Shown here one piece after another: positions 25,347 through 37,600 of a stretch of 64,000 nt of DNA (within the stretch, counting starts at the first letter, position 1; every line of letters starts with the position of its first letter). Position numbers and translations under genes: made by a program. The stretch is from Chimonanthus salicifolius (Eukaryota > Streptophyta > Magnoliopsida > Laurales > Calycanthaceae), in the NCBI GenBank assembly GCA_013350335.1, contig CM023541.1, forward strand, positions 39,982,739-40,046,738, given 5' to 3'. The notes under the pieces were generated by a model. It was not told where the DNA came from. It saw nothing but the letters and a program-made list of their open reading frames with translations, and made no database searches.

Positions 25347-26431
25347 CGATATGTCAACGGAACGGTCTGGATAACCACCGCATCCAAATCGTCTTCAAGT
25401 AACCGCCGTCATTGTGTAACCACTATGTACGAACAATCGTGTCCCTTTGCATAAATCAACTCTCAACAAGATAAAAAGGGTTCGACAGAACGTTGTAGGA
25501 GGGGGGAAATGGACGAGAAAGACTGAAAGAAAATTCCAGGAAGAGTGTCCCATAACTCTTTGCAAATTATGGTGTTGGGGAGAGAAAAAAAAGAACGGAG
25601 AGAAAAAAATTCCAGGAAACACCTTTTATTATATTGCTGGAGTTGAAGCAGAGATCTCTTGCCGTCGCACCAGTCGCTGCTCTTGTTGCCTAGAAGAGCC
25701 AGAGAAAGATCACAAGCTCATGCAAATAATATTCTAAGAAATGACTGAACCGGTCTAATTAAAGGTATGCTTCTGGGGAGAATTAGTCGGTTAACATTGC
25801 CTTCCAAGATCCCTTTCTGAAGGTCTCTGAGAACTTCCCATCGACAGTGCGGCCTACAGATACACAAAGAAGCCTTGCTAAAAATAAGACTGGATCACCG
25901 TTGTAGTTGCACGTCTTGGCAAGGACATCAAGAAGGCCTGCAATAGGGGCCTACATCTGGATGAGTCGAGACTGGTTCCTTGGAACCAATGACTCGGTTT
26001 GATGGAACAAAGGTACCGGGCGTGCCTAGTCTTCTTAGCAATACTGAGGCGAAAATTGTTGAGTTGATGACATTGTAAAATTTCTCTAATCGAATGAACA
26101 TGGAAGTGAGAGAAAAGGAGAGATATAAGAGAAATAAGTACTATTCGAAGGCCAAACATCGAACTCTCTAAAAAATCTCATTGTCAGACAGGAAAAGAAA
26201 GTGAAAAGATTGAGAAATTAGAAAAGCAGAGGCAAACACTGCCGAATCGGCAAAATTTGTGGAATTTCTCTATTATAGTGGAAGTTTTTGCTCACACTGG
26301 ACACGTGGATGTTTCCCTGATTCATAGGGATTTACCATGGTAAAAAAAGACTTGTCTCAGTCTCTTTAGATTTCTCCCTTTTATTTTCTTAAGAATTATT
26401 ATTATTGTGTTGCCGTGTGGGTTGGGGGTCA
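25347..26431 (+). repeat. LTR1 of the deleted element
   Basis: Starts (C/T)GAT(A/T)TGTCAA and ends GGGGGTCA. The block 25730-26032 is the reverse complement of 27152-27487 in LTR2, while the flanks on both sides run in the same direction as LTR2. It lacks the SINE and so preserves the empty site near 26100-26120. Confidence 0.7.
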
Positions 26432-26790
26432 AGTTTTTGGCATCAAAGCTCAGCTTTTGCTTGGAGTTACTTGGTTTATGTAAGGGCTCAAATCTAAGGG
26501 CAAAGCAACACTACCATTCAACTATGAAATTGGATGAAGAAAGAAAACAACCATGTCAACTTCTACTGAACCATTGGATATTACGCTGGAGGAACTGGGA
26601 GAAGATTTGGTGCGTGGCAAGAAGACACGGATAACCATATTGGGGAAACAAGAGTTCTTTTGGATCTGTCCCAAAGGGTAATATCCGAATTGAGCCAAGT
26701 GGTATTCTGCGGAGGAAGTACGGGAAACATTTCCCAACCTCTCCATTTAATGCTTTTTGTGGGACCAAAGGCCTCCTGATGAGGGAGGTT
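26432..26790 (+). mobile_element. Residual internal region of the element
   Basis: Starts with the primer-site-like TGGCATCAAAGC and ends in a polypurine tract. One frame reads MSTSTEPLDITLEELGEDLV then RGKKTRITILGKQEFFWICPKG before stops. This may be the beginning of a gag-like frame. I do not recognise it. Confidence 0.4.
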
Positions 26791-28109
26791 TGATTTGTCA
26801 ATGGATCAGTCTGGATAACCACTGCCTTCAAGCCGTCGTCAAGTGACCACCATGTACGAACAATCGTGTCCCTTGGCATAAATTGACTCTTAGCAAGATA
26901 AAAAGGGTTCGACAGAACGCTATAGGAGGGGGAAAGGGATGAGAAATACTAAAAGAAAATTCCAGGAGAGTGTCCCGTAACTCTGCAAATTTCGGTGTTG
27001 GGAAGACCAAAAAAAAAAGAATGGAGAGAAGAGAATTCCAAGAAAATCTCTAGGAAACACCTTTTCTTATACCGGTGCTGGAGTTGAAGCAGAGATCTCT
27101 GTCGTCACATCAGGTGCTGCTCTTGTCGCCTCAAAGAGCTAGAGAAAGATCGCAAGAAGACCAGGCACTCTAGGTACCTTTGTTCCATCGAACCGAGTCA
27201 TTGGTTCCAAGGAACCAGTTTCGACTAGAACTAGTTTCGACTTGTCCAGATCCAGGCCCCTATTGCAAGCCTTCTTAACGTTCCTGCCCAGACGTGCAAC
27301 TGTAACAGTGATCTAATCTTATTTTCAAGAAGGTTTCTGTGCATCTCTATAGGCCGCACCATCGACGAAAAGTTCTCAAAGACCTCCAGAAAAGGCTCTT
27401 CGAAGGCAATGTTAAGGTACCACCAACTAATTCTCCTCAAAAGCATACCTTTAATCAGATCAGTTCAATCATTTCTTAGAATATTAATCATATGAGAAAT
27501 TAGCAATACCGAGGCGAAAATCGTCAAGTTGGTGACTGTAAAATTTCTCTAATAGAATGAACATGAAAGTGAGAGAAAAGGAACCCCAAGGGGCTGGCTC
27601 AGTGGTCTGGGCACAAGACCTCAAGATGGGTTCAAATCCTAGTAGCCTCAATGAAGGGCTACTTCCCATGGGGTTATTCCCCATCAAAGAACCCGGTGTG
27701 TGTGCAGGGAGGTGTGCACACACCTCGAAGGATTAGTCAGGTGAGATGCATGGACACCTTCGGACTTCCAAAAAAAAGTGAGAGAAAAGGAGAGACGGAA
27801 GAGAACGATAGTACTATTCGAAGGCAGAGATCAAACCTTGAAGTCTCTGAAAAATCCGATTGTTGGAGAGGAAAAGTAAGTGAAAAGAGTGAGAAATTAG
27901 CAAAGTCGAGGCAAATACTGCTGAATAGGCGAAATTTGTAGAATTTCTCATTTATAGTGGAAGCTTTTGCTCACATTGGGCACATGGATGTTTCCCTTAT
28001 TCATAGGGTTTTACCACGGTAAAAAAGAAGAAGACTAGTCTCTTTAGATTTCTCCCTTTTATTTTCTTGAGAATTATTATTATTGTGTTGCCATGTGGGC
28101 TGAGGTTCA
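26791..28109 (+). repeat. LTR2 of the deleted element, with SINE
   Basis: Starts TGATTTGTCAATGG, ends GAGGTTCA. Carries the SINE and its 17-bp target duplication, which accounts for its extra length over LTR1. Confidence 0.7.
27566..27791 (+). mobile_element. Au-like SINE with perfect 17-bp target duplication
   Basis: SINE body about 27583-27774. Target duplication AAAGTGAGAGAAAAGGA is at 27566-27582 and 27775-27791. Pol III box A is TGGCTCAGTGGTC (27594) and box B GGTTCAAATCC (27629). The body starts ACCCCAAGGGGCTGG and has CCCGGTGTGTGTGCAGGGAG, features I associate with Au SINEs, and ends in an A-run. The unoccupied site, GTGAGAGAAAAGGAGAGA, is found once in LTR1 near 26107. Confidence 0.88.
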
Positions 28110-28114
28110 AAACT

Positions 28115-28624
28115 TAGTTAATAAAAAACTATACTAAAGGAAGTTGTTATCATGGACTTGGGCTAAACCAACACAGAACTTCATATTTGTGAGACACAAG
28201 CAACTTCAAATAGATGGCCCCTTCATTCTGCCATCTTATCTCTTCGGCGTGTAGTGGGTCTCATAATTGATTCCAAGTTCCTGTGGATGTAGATGCAATA
28301 GAGGTCTGCTGTGTGATTATCATCTACAGTTTTTTTGAGCGGTGATTATCATCTACAGTTGGAGACAAATATTGTGATATACCAGATCATTACTGTTCTC
28401 ATTGATTACATTTGAAGATTAGTTGAATAGTTATCATCGTGTTTACATATTCTACATAGCCTATATGTTTAAACTTTCCCTATATATTCTTTCTTATGAA
28501 CTTCTACCTGAAGCTATTTTAATTTGAAAAATAGAACAATTTTGATCATAAAATTGAAATTCTGGTAGAAGCAATGTTCTGGAAATGAACAGAAATATAT
28601 AAGATAGATGCTTCTAATCTGCAG
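28115..28624. other. Upstream of the 28.6-kb gene
   Basis: Probably intron in the 5' UTR of the following gene, because the first coding exon starts after an acceptor (CTGCAG/AGGCTTCC). The phrase GTGATTATCATCTACAGTT occurs twice, at about 28313 and 28342. No first exon could be placed. Confidence 0.4.
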
Positions 28625-31600
28625 AGGCTTCCATGGATAACAAGGGGCAGAAGCATCACTTTTCATCAGCTAGAGACTATGGGAACAAGGAGAACATTAA
28701 TTCAGTATCAGAGACAAATTTACACATGCCAGTCATTACTGAAGAGCCCCAAAAGACTAGGAAGAGGAAAAAAGGCGGAGGATGCAATTTGAGAAAAAGT
28801 TTAGCATGGAATAGTGCTTTCTTTACTGAAGAAGGTACATTGCTTTTATTTCCGGTTACATTATACTATTTAGTATTTCAACTATGCCCTTGCAGTGGAT
28901 CCAAGCCTTTCATCATCTTCTCAATTCTATCAGGTGTTCTTGATCCCCTAGAACTATCCATCTTCAGGGGGTCTGTCAGTGAGTGTAGCAAGAGTTTCTT
29001 ATCTCGGGTCAATGAAAGAGGAACATCACCAGTTGCCAGTTTTTGCATAAACAGTGATAGGTCCGAATTTCAACCTCTTGAAGAAAATCAATTCAAAGAA
29101 TTTCCAGCACGGTGTCAAAATGAAGTTCGGATGCTTGGTGGTCGTTCTCAGAAGTTCATATCTCCAGTTCGAGAAGATCCTTCATTACTTTCGGTCAGCA
29201 TCTCTTATTATTTTATTAGAGTTGAAACAATCATTTTATTTTTTATGGAATGATGGGATGAAATGCTGGAAGGTTGTCACCTTAATACACCGAAGGTGCA
29301 TTCAGTGTAGCACACTGGATTACACTGAGCTGTTCAGAAAACAGATGATGGTAAATGTGTCTGCTTGAATTGGATAGATCATGGTGATTCTCACGGTGGA
29401 TCAGGCTTTTTGGCATCTCATGGTGTTATACCTCATCGTTATTGAACTTCTCTTATATTTTTTCTTTTAAAGTTACTTCAGCTCTTTATGCCTTTTAGCT
29501 GAATGCAACATATTAGCAGATGTCATACTGTGTTACAAATTGTCAATTGACCTCTCCAGGCCTCAAGAAAAGTTCAAGTAGCCAAAGGCACGAGTAGATA
29601 TGCAACTCAAGGTGGAGAGAGTCCACAAGCACCATCTTTATATTCATATCCTTTAGGTTGGCATTACTATTTATATCCATATCTCTAATGTTTTTCTTTT
29701 CCTTCCCAATTCTTAAATCTTTTGAGTTTTGATCTAATCATCTTAGAAGTGTAAACCTTAACTCCTGCTGTACAGAAACAAGCATTACTAATACAAGAAT
29801 AAATGGTATGTCAAAACTGCTGAAACCCCCTGCAACAAAGATAGGATCATCTCTTCCTCCTTCCATTCCAAAGAATATTGTTCAACCTTCAAAGCGCTCA
29901 AAATGTAGCCAAAATGCTCCACCAGGTTCTTTTCCAAACATTATCTTTTAATAAGATTCCTCAGACATAACATGCAATACATTTAATTGACTCCATGCAA
30001 TTAATTTCTTCTTCTCATTTCTAGTTATTCTTGAGAAGAATGTTGGTATAAAAGGTTCTCAATAATTACAGGGAAAGGTCCTTCTTGCACCATTTCAACA
30101 GCTAGATCTTCTTCACACGGTCCTGGAAAAAGTAAGGTAAGATTAACTGAATATACATTATTTTTTTGGAATAAATTGGTCTGGTTCAGTATCCTCCAAA
30201 TTATTTTCATTATTGAAGGATGTAGAATGGGATATGAAAACAGTTTGGGTTTCTCCTTAAATCCATATTTTGCCACATAGAATACAGTGTTGTAGTGTTC
30301 TATAGCCATGCTAATTCCAAGTAACACGAATAAGAGGCCTTACCGTGGTAAAAACAGGCTGCATTTTAGTAAGTTGTGGTCCCATCTCTCAGAGTTCTCT
30401 TCTTTGTGGGGACAACCTGGGAACGCCACTTGGATTGGTAAGATGGAAAAGTTTCATCATGCATTGGGGCTGGGCAAGTGACTGCCGTGTGGGTCAACTA
30501 TAGATATACCAATCTAATGACCCAAAACATTTTGACTGTATATACTCGAGATGATTCAATCCACTGGTGAAGTCATTCCAAATGTGATGAAATTTGGGCA
30601 CATCCCATATTGCAGGGGAAGATCTGAATTCACTAGTTATGGGCCCCATCAAAAGATCATATGTGCTTTGCTCTTAATATGTAGTTTCTCAACAAATAAT
30701 CCACTATATGCATCATTTGACACAATCCAAATATCAACTTTGGTTTTTTTCTTACCAAGTTCTTGTATCCGTTATGGCAAATGCAAGTGTCATAACTGAT
30801 CGATGGATCGAGACTTGGTACCCTTCAACAGCCAAAACCAAAAACTTTGGTTTTATCTAATTTTAGTTTTGCTCCAAACGAGCAGGCCAACCTGTATTCT
30901 GAAGCACACTTATCAGTCAACCTGCAGTCTCAAGTTACCAAAACCATGAGTGATTCTGATTTGAAGGTGATTCCAGAGGTGGCACTTCAGGCTGATGTAC
31001 ATGCACCGAATGGTCACATTGGTCCTAACAAAGTGACAGTAACACTTCCACAACATGCTCAGATCATTAACAGAAATAATCCATCTGCACAATATCACAC
31101 GAAACCGTCAGGCTTGCGAATGCCTTCACCATCTTTAGGTTACTTTTCTCAGGTATGAGAACTGAACTAATGTCTGCAGAAACCTCTTCACATGCCTTGT
31201 ACACATAATTTCCCTACATCATTGCAACAGTGATGCAAAGAAACACTTTTTCTGTGTTGTAATCAACAGCTTTCCTTTTGTCTTATTGTTTTTGGCAGGG
31301 CAAAGTTTCTCCATCACACATTATCCTGTCCAAAAAAAGTCAAGTGGGCATTCTTTCTGAATCTAGCAATCCATCTTTGAGAACTCCCATTTTTTCAGAC
31401 CAAATCTCTGAGTGTAGGCGTCTATCTATGCCATCTGGAAGACCTCCTAAAAAGGGCTTCGATGCACCAGTAATTTCAACTGCTGGAACTGTAACCTCTG
31501 GAATGAAAGTTCCTTCTACATTAAAGAGCCAAATTCCTTCTATTTTGGCTCTGAAATCAGACTTAGAGCTGAAGACGCAGGGAAATAATGGAGTGAATTA

Positions 31601-34600
31601 TTCATCTGATTCTCAGAGTCAGGAGAAGTCACAGAGTGATCTCCGAGAACTCATTGACAGTGGTACCAATCAAATTGGGAAGCAAACACTAATCATCACT
31701 GAGCCTCATGAAACTGAAAAGGTTCCTAATAAGAACAGGAAATTGCTGATTAATGATCTGCCAGTTGAAGTCACAAAATTTGGGCAATCCCAGAAAAGTC
31801 AAAGTATTGAGCATGCGACTGATACCAATCCGGTGACCAGAGATAGAAGTGGTACCAAGATGGAAAATGCCCAATCTCTCTCTAAACCACGTTGTAAAAA
31901 GCAATCTGATTCAAAATGTTTCTCAACACAATAAAGAAGTTGAATGTCTGCACGTTCAAGATACAGAATCTAAGACACTACCTATAGGTGAATGTCACAG
32001 ACCTCCAAATGGTAATCAGTCAATAAATATCCATCGCATCATGTTCGATTCTCAATCTGAAATGACCATAGTCAACACTGCCCAGGTTCACCTTTTGAAC
32101 TTGAATCATCACAACAGTTGAGCAAAGAGCAAGTGGCATGTACTGAAACAACAACAAATCTAGAAGAAACAGGAAGCTGTTTAACCAAAAAAATAGGTCC
32201 ATCAGGTCAGGCTGTGTCTGAGTCCTCCACAAGCGTCTGTTCATTTGATGACAATGGATCCATGAGTGACCTATCATCCGACAAGAGCCGAATTTCTTTG
32301 TCTGGAAATTGTGAGCATAAAGATATTAGCCTCCAAAGTCAGCAGTTAAAGAAGCAAGTTGTATCTACCAAAGATAAGACTTCAATGCTTCAAGGGTAAG
32401 TGTTGAAAATTTGAACAAAAGAACTGGTCTTCTAGCTCGTCCCTGTCAAGTCAGATGATATGTCAAATGCAATAAAAGGCTCTGAATTTAAATATCTTGT
32501 TGCAGCAAAAAAGCAATTTCAGATGATGATTCGAAGCATGATCATGTGTCAACAAAATATCCAGTGAATGCTGTACCATTCTCTGATGAATGGGTTGCTG
32601 CCCTTGAGGCTGTTGGAGAGGTAAGTTGTCAGAAACAGTTTGATTTGTCTGCTTAGTCTACATTTTGTTGATCACTTGCTCTTCAGAATGTAATAATAAC
32701 CAATATAATGCTGGTTCTATTATTGTATGAACACTATATGGGATTGTGACAGGGTACTCATTCTCGATTGTAAACGTTCACCATCTACCTAGTTAATAGG
32801 AATGTCTGTTGCAAAATGTTATGATGATCATTAAATCGTGTCGACAATGTTAAAAGCAAGACAACACACAAAAAACCATGTAATGAAAGGGAGGGCTTGT
32901 GCTCTTCAAAGAATCCTTAGATCCTCTAGCTGTAAAAGAGTATGAAATGCCATACTTCTGCTGATGGAAAGCTACAAGTTCTTTTTTACTGTTTGAGACA
33001 AAGATAAAAAATATGGAATGTAAGTGTGGTGAAGCTGATGCTCTCAATGATGGATTGATTAAATTTGAAAATGAATTAGTTCTTCATAGTGAGAAATTGG
33101 TGCAACTTAGAGCAAAATGTATGGTCTAATTTGGATTTTACTCATAGGATGGGTTTAAAGTGGCCTGTATAGGAAAGCTAGTGGAGTTTTATATAATAGA
33201 AGAGTGCCACAATGATTATGTGTATTGGTAGGAAAACAATTGGAGCAACAATGATATAGTGATTTGAATGTTGGGCAGTGAAGAGAAGGCATGTAACTAG
33301 ATGATGGATTGCAATTGAGGTGCTTATGTTAATGTTGGCGTGTAGTGTAACAAATAAAGAATTAGAAATAAGTGCATCAGAGTACCTAAAGTTTCTTGGG
33401 CACATTTGTGGAAGATCAAAATCAATTCCAATACAAAGAATTGAAGATTATAAATGCAAGGTGCTAGGAGAAGGGGAGGCCATTAAAGACATGGATTGAG
33501 GCGGTAAGGTAGGGAATGGTGGAATGTGGCATGATGATTAACATGATTGTTGTTAAAGTTGAGTGGAAAAGTAAATCTAAAAGAGTTGACCCCATATGAT
33601 GGAGAATAGTCATTGAGACTGCAACGACGATGATGACGATAAGTTGATGACGATTTAAATACAAAGCCTCAATAGATTAATTTGTGTTTTTCCCCCTTGT
33701 GTGGTGTGTCCATCTCGTTTTCAATTTTGAATAAGGTCTCACTTTTCAAATGAATAAACAATCTAAGTGCGGTAGCAATGTGGTTTAATTCATATGATGC
33801 ACGATTTTTGTTGTGCAATACATATGATATCACAAAAGATTGATCATTGATTCTCATGAAGCTAGAAATCTTTTTTCCCATGCATGGATAGAATTTTGTA
33901 GCTATCTGGAATTGGAGTTATGGAACTCTTGGATTTTATAATTTTTTTTTTGGCCTTTTAGATTATTAATGATCTTTTTTAGCATTGATTGGAGTATATA
34001 CTAGTATAGTACTTTTGGAAGTTGGCATGTTAACATTTGAACTTCAATGAAGTACTTACACTACAGAATGTTGCAATTTACATGCATTTGCACTTAATGT
34101 CAAAAGAAAATTGGTGAACTGTGCATAACTGCATATTGGTACCTTTTAAATCTCGTTTATGTTATTTCATGTTCCTATTCCTATATTTTTTATTGGGGAT
34201 AAATTACGGATTACAATTCTATGATTGAAGAAGAAAAGCAATTTTAAGACATAATTTGATTTTTAGAAAATTGTTGGCAAGTGGTTTGGTGTACTACAAT
34301 TATTATTCAAAAATTAAGTCTGCACAAGATTGATAGCTTGAATTTTTTGAAATTCATGATATCCAAGGTCCTAATAGAAAGTCTCGATGCAGTAATTAGC
34401 AGTTCAGGGCATTCAGTTTGTGTTTCGGTCTGGTTCATGCCATGCATGGTTTTTTGACAGGACATTTTGACAATGAAGAGGGGCTCAGTGCAAAACTCTC
34501 CACCTGACAAATCTCTTCCAGAACCTGGTCCATGGTCTCCGGTATGATCTCTTTTGGCATATCAATTTTTGGTGTATCAATATTTTCATCTCCCCTTTAA

Positions 34601-37600
34601 TGTAAATTGCATTACTTTTAGCTTTCATCAATAAGTGAATCAGGTCATAACTGTGTAGTCCTTACTGCCTTAGACTAAATAAAGCATAAATGCAACAGCA
34701 TCAACAATTGACCAGTTTGTTACACACAAAACTTATATCAAGTCAATCATTATGATGGTTATGGCTTTCTCTATTCTTAGTGTATCCCTTAAATTCTATA
34801 ATTGGAGTTTTGAATTATAGGGTATTGAGTTAGTAAACTGTGGAATTTCCCAAAGCTTTACATTCCATATAAGCCTTCCTTGGTTCAGAGTTCAGAGGTT
34901 TATATTGACAGACCCATCATGGCATGCAAGAAATAGAGTTGGGTGTAGACCCTAATTTCCATCGACAAATTAAATTGGATTTGAATTTGAATGTAGTCTA
35001 AGCACTAAGTGTTTGGCTCCTTGAGAGACTACTTTGATACAATGTAAGACAAATTTGCCTGAAGAACTCTATAAGATAAGGGGAATCCAAGCCACTTCTC
35101 AACTCCTAATAGGATATTAAAATAACAAATCTAAACTTATTAAACACAATAAGTTTGACTAAGATTAGACTTTTGGATCCTCAAACAATGGCCTTTAGTG
35201 AATCTGTTGACCTCTTCAGCATCATGTTCTATTTCCTTCCAAGTACCTGAAGATGAGGTTCTGTGATATCCTTTAAGGGATGGCAAGAAATGGAGCCTTG
35301 AAATGTTGTAACTTCCTCTAAGTGATTCTAAGAAATTAAGGTTAAGTCTTCTCAAAAAAAGACCCCAAATATGCCCCAAGAAGTCCTTATCAACTCCATT
35401 TCATGCCCCCAAGACCAAGTGATAAGTTGATGGCAAAAGAGGATGATGATAGCTAAGATAGAACACGAAATGATGGGCCAGTTAAAGCCAAAAGAGGGAG
35501 GAGGAGATTTGCATGTTCTTGAAAGAGAGAGTCAGCCAAATGTCTCTGCAATCTGTTAGAGATTGCACATGTGTCATCGCATGTGACTTGGTGTTTGGAT
35601 TGGAATTGTGTACCAAGGCAAAGGAGTTTTGTGTGAAGTTTAGATCTATCAAATGGTTTTCTTATATAAATTCAATAAAAATTAGTCATTTGCTTCGTAA
35701 TAAATAATTTATCTAATAAGTCTGTATCTTCTAAATGACACATTTTTTTAAAGATAATATGGGCATTCCTACTCCACAGTGAGATTAATCTCATGAATAA
35801 ATGAAATCATATAGAAAGCTCATGCAAATTTTAATTTTGTTGCTTCAAAGAGTGAGTCCTACAATGCATTGAGCACCACGTGTGCATCAGGTCCTTTCCC
35901 TTTATATCTCTATCTGTACATTGAGTCAATGATCCATTACCTCAGCTGTATTTCTATGATTGAGATGTGCATTATAACTGTTCATTAGAAGTGAGACTAA
36001 TCTCGTGAATAGGTGAAATTGTCTCTAAAGCTCATCTAAATTTTAATGTTGTTGCTTCATAGAGTGAGTCCTACAATGCATTGAGCACTACATGTGCATC
36101 GGGTCTTTTCCTGTTATATCTCTATCTGTACATCGAGTCAATGATCCATTACCTCAGCAGTATTCCTTTGATTGAGATGTGCATCATGAAGTAAGTTTTG
36201 AGTTGATTTTGAAACTTCTATTTTTTTTTTATAACCGAGGGGAACCACGAGGCAAGGGCCCCCCTAAACTCCTAGGGAGAGTGCCCCACATCCACACATG
36301 ACGCCCTCAGTTTACGCCTCTAGGACTCGAACTGGCAACCTCTCGCTCCTTGAGGCGAGAAGTAACCAGTTGAGCTACCCAACGTTGGGTGATTTTGAAA
36401 CTTCTATTGCCCACTTCGGATACATTAAACTCCGTATGCTTTGGATTGGCTTCATATTTTGATGATTAAATTTGATCTCACTGGATTTTGATGGGCATTG
36501 CTTTATCTCATTGGTAGACTTCATGGTGGCACTTTTTGATCTGACTTGAAAAATAGGTTTGAATCGTGTTTTTTTTTAAAAAAAGGTTAAATTGACTCGA
36601 CTAGACCCAAAATAAATTTGGGTCAGGTTGGTTAAAGGAGTCCTTTGCTAGAATCCAACTTGGCCTGAATTAAAATAATATTTAACTAATTTATTTATTT
36701 TTATCTATTGCCTCAATTGTCCATAGCCAAATCACCTCATTGCTTTTATATTTCGTTTTTTGTTAAAAATAATCTCATTTTTCTAATTTTTTTAAAAATT
36801 CTATAGAAGTCTGGGTTGGGTTCGATCAGGTTTGGTTAAATAAAATAAAATTCGGGTTACGTTGGATTAGTAATTAAAAAATTCAGGTCAAATTGGACTA
36901 GACAGAAAATTTGTTATTATCCACGACCAACCCGACCTAAAACCAACTCGACTCTACCCCTTGCCACCCCTACTGGTAGTTTAGTATAACTTGTAAATTC
37001 TTCTGATCTAAATCACGAAATTTACCTTCTTTTTAATGTTATTGTTGTTGAGTTGCAATATAGAGACATTTCTAACGAGACTCTACCAAGACTATCCTTG
37101 AAATAAGTGTAGATCTTATATGGTTGGATGTGGACATGGCAATAGTCGGGTTAGTGAACTCCCATTTAGAAATGGGTTTGAGTTAGGTCTATACATAACA
37201 ATGTGAAAGTCATTAAAAAAGTCTTAACTTAAGCCAGTATCCTTTCTCACCTCCATTTCTAATTGAAAGATGCTACTGTATATGTATATAGAAAAAGGAA
37301 GATTTGGTAGGTGACCAAACTTTTAGGTTTGAAATGAATATTGATTGTTATTTGATCAAATGATTAATCCATTTTATTTTTACTGTTATGGGTTATTCAA
37401 TGATCTACAATTGAATATAGGATCTAAAGAAAATCATCTCAATCAATCATAGAAGCCATGTTTTTTAAACTCCTTGAATTGTCATGACTTCGAATTATTT
37501 CTTACCACCAAACTGTTACATCCTTTGTAGGCTCAGCTTTGCCTCAGTAGGATTGTCCTTTGGATAGATGTTTTCATACTAAAAAAATCTTGTCAAATTT

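Larger units (their letters stand above)
25342..28114 (+). mobile_element. Deleted LTR retrotransposon with rearranged LTRs
   Basis: LTR1 is about 25347-26431 and LTR2 about 26791-28109. Without the SINE in LTR2 both are close to 1.1 kb. After LTR1, at 26438, TGGCATCAAAGC fits the initiator-Met tRNA primer site at 10 of 12 bases. Before LTR2 is the purine tract GATGAGGGAGG. Flanking pentamers GAACT and AAACT agree at 4 of 5. The internal part is only about 360 bp, so gag-pol has been lost or was never present. A middle block of about 310-335 bp is in opposite orientation in the two LTRs. Confidence 0.72.

Noticed and set aside
30551..30799. 82-codon open frame inside the 28.6-kb gene
   Set aside because: Lies in an intron between well-phased exons and shows no conserved motif.
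2408..36390. tRNA genes
   Set aside because: The box A/box B pairs found belong to SINEs with target duplications and A-tails; no complete cloverleaf was seen.
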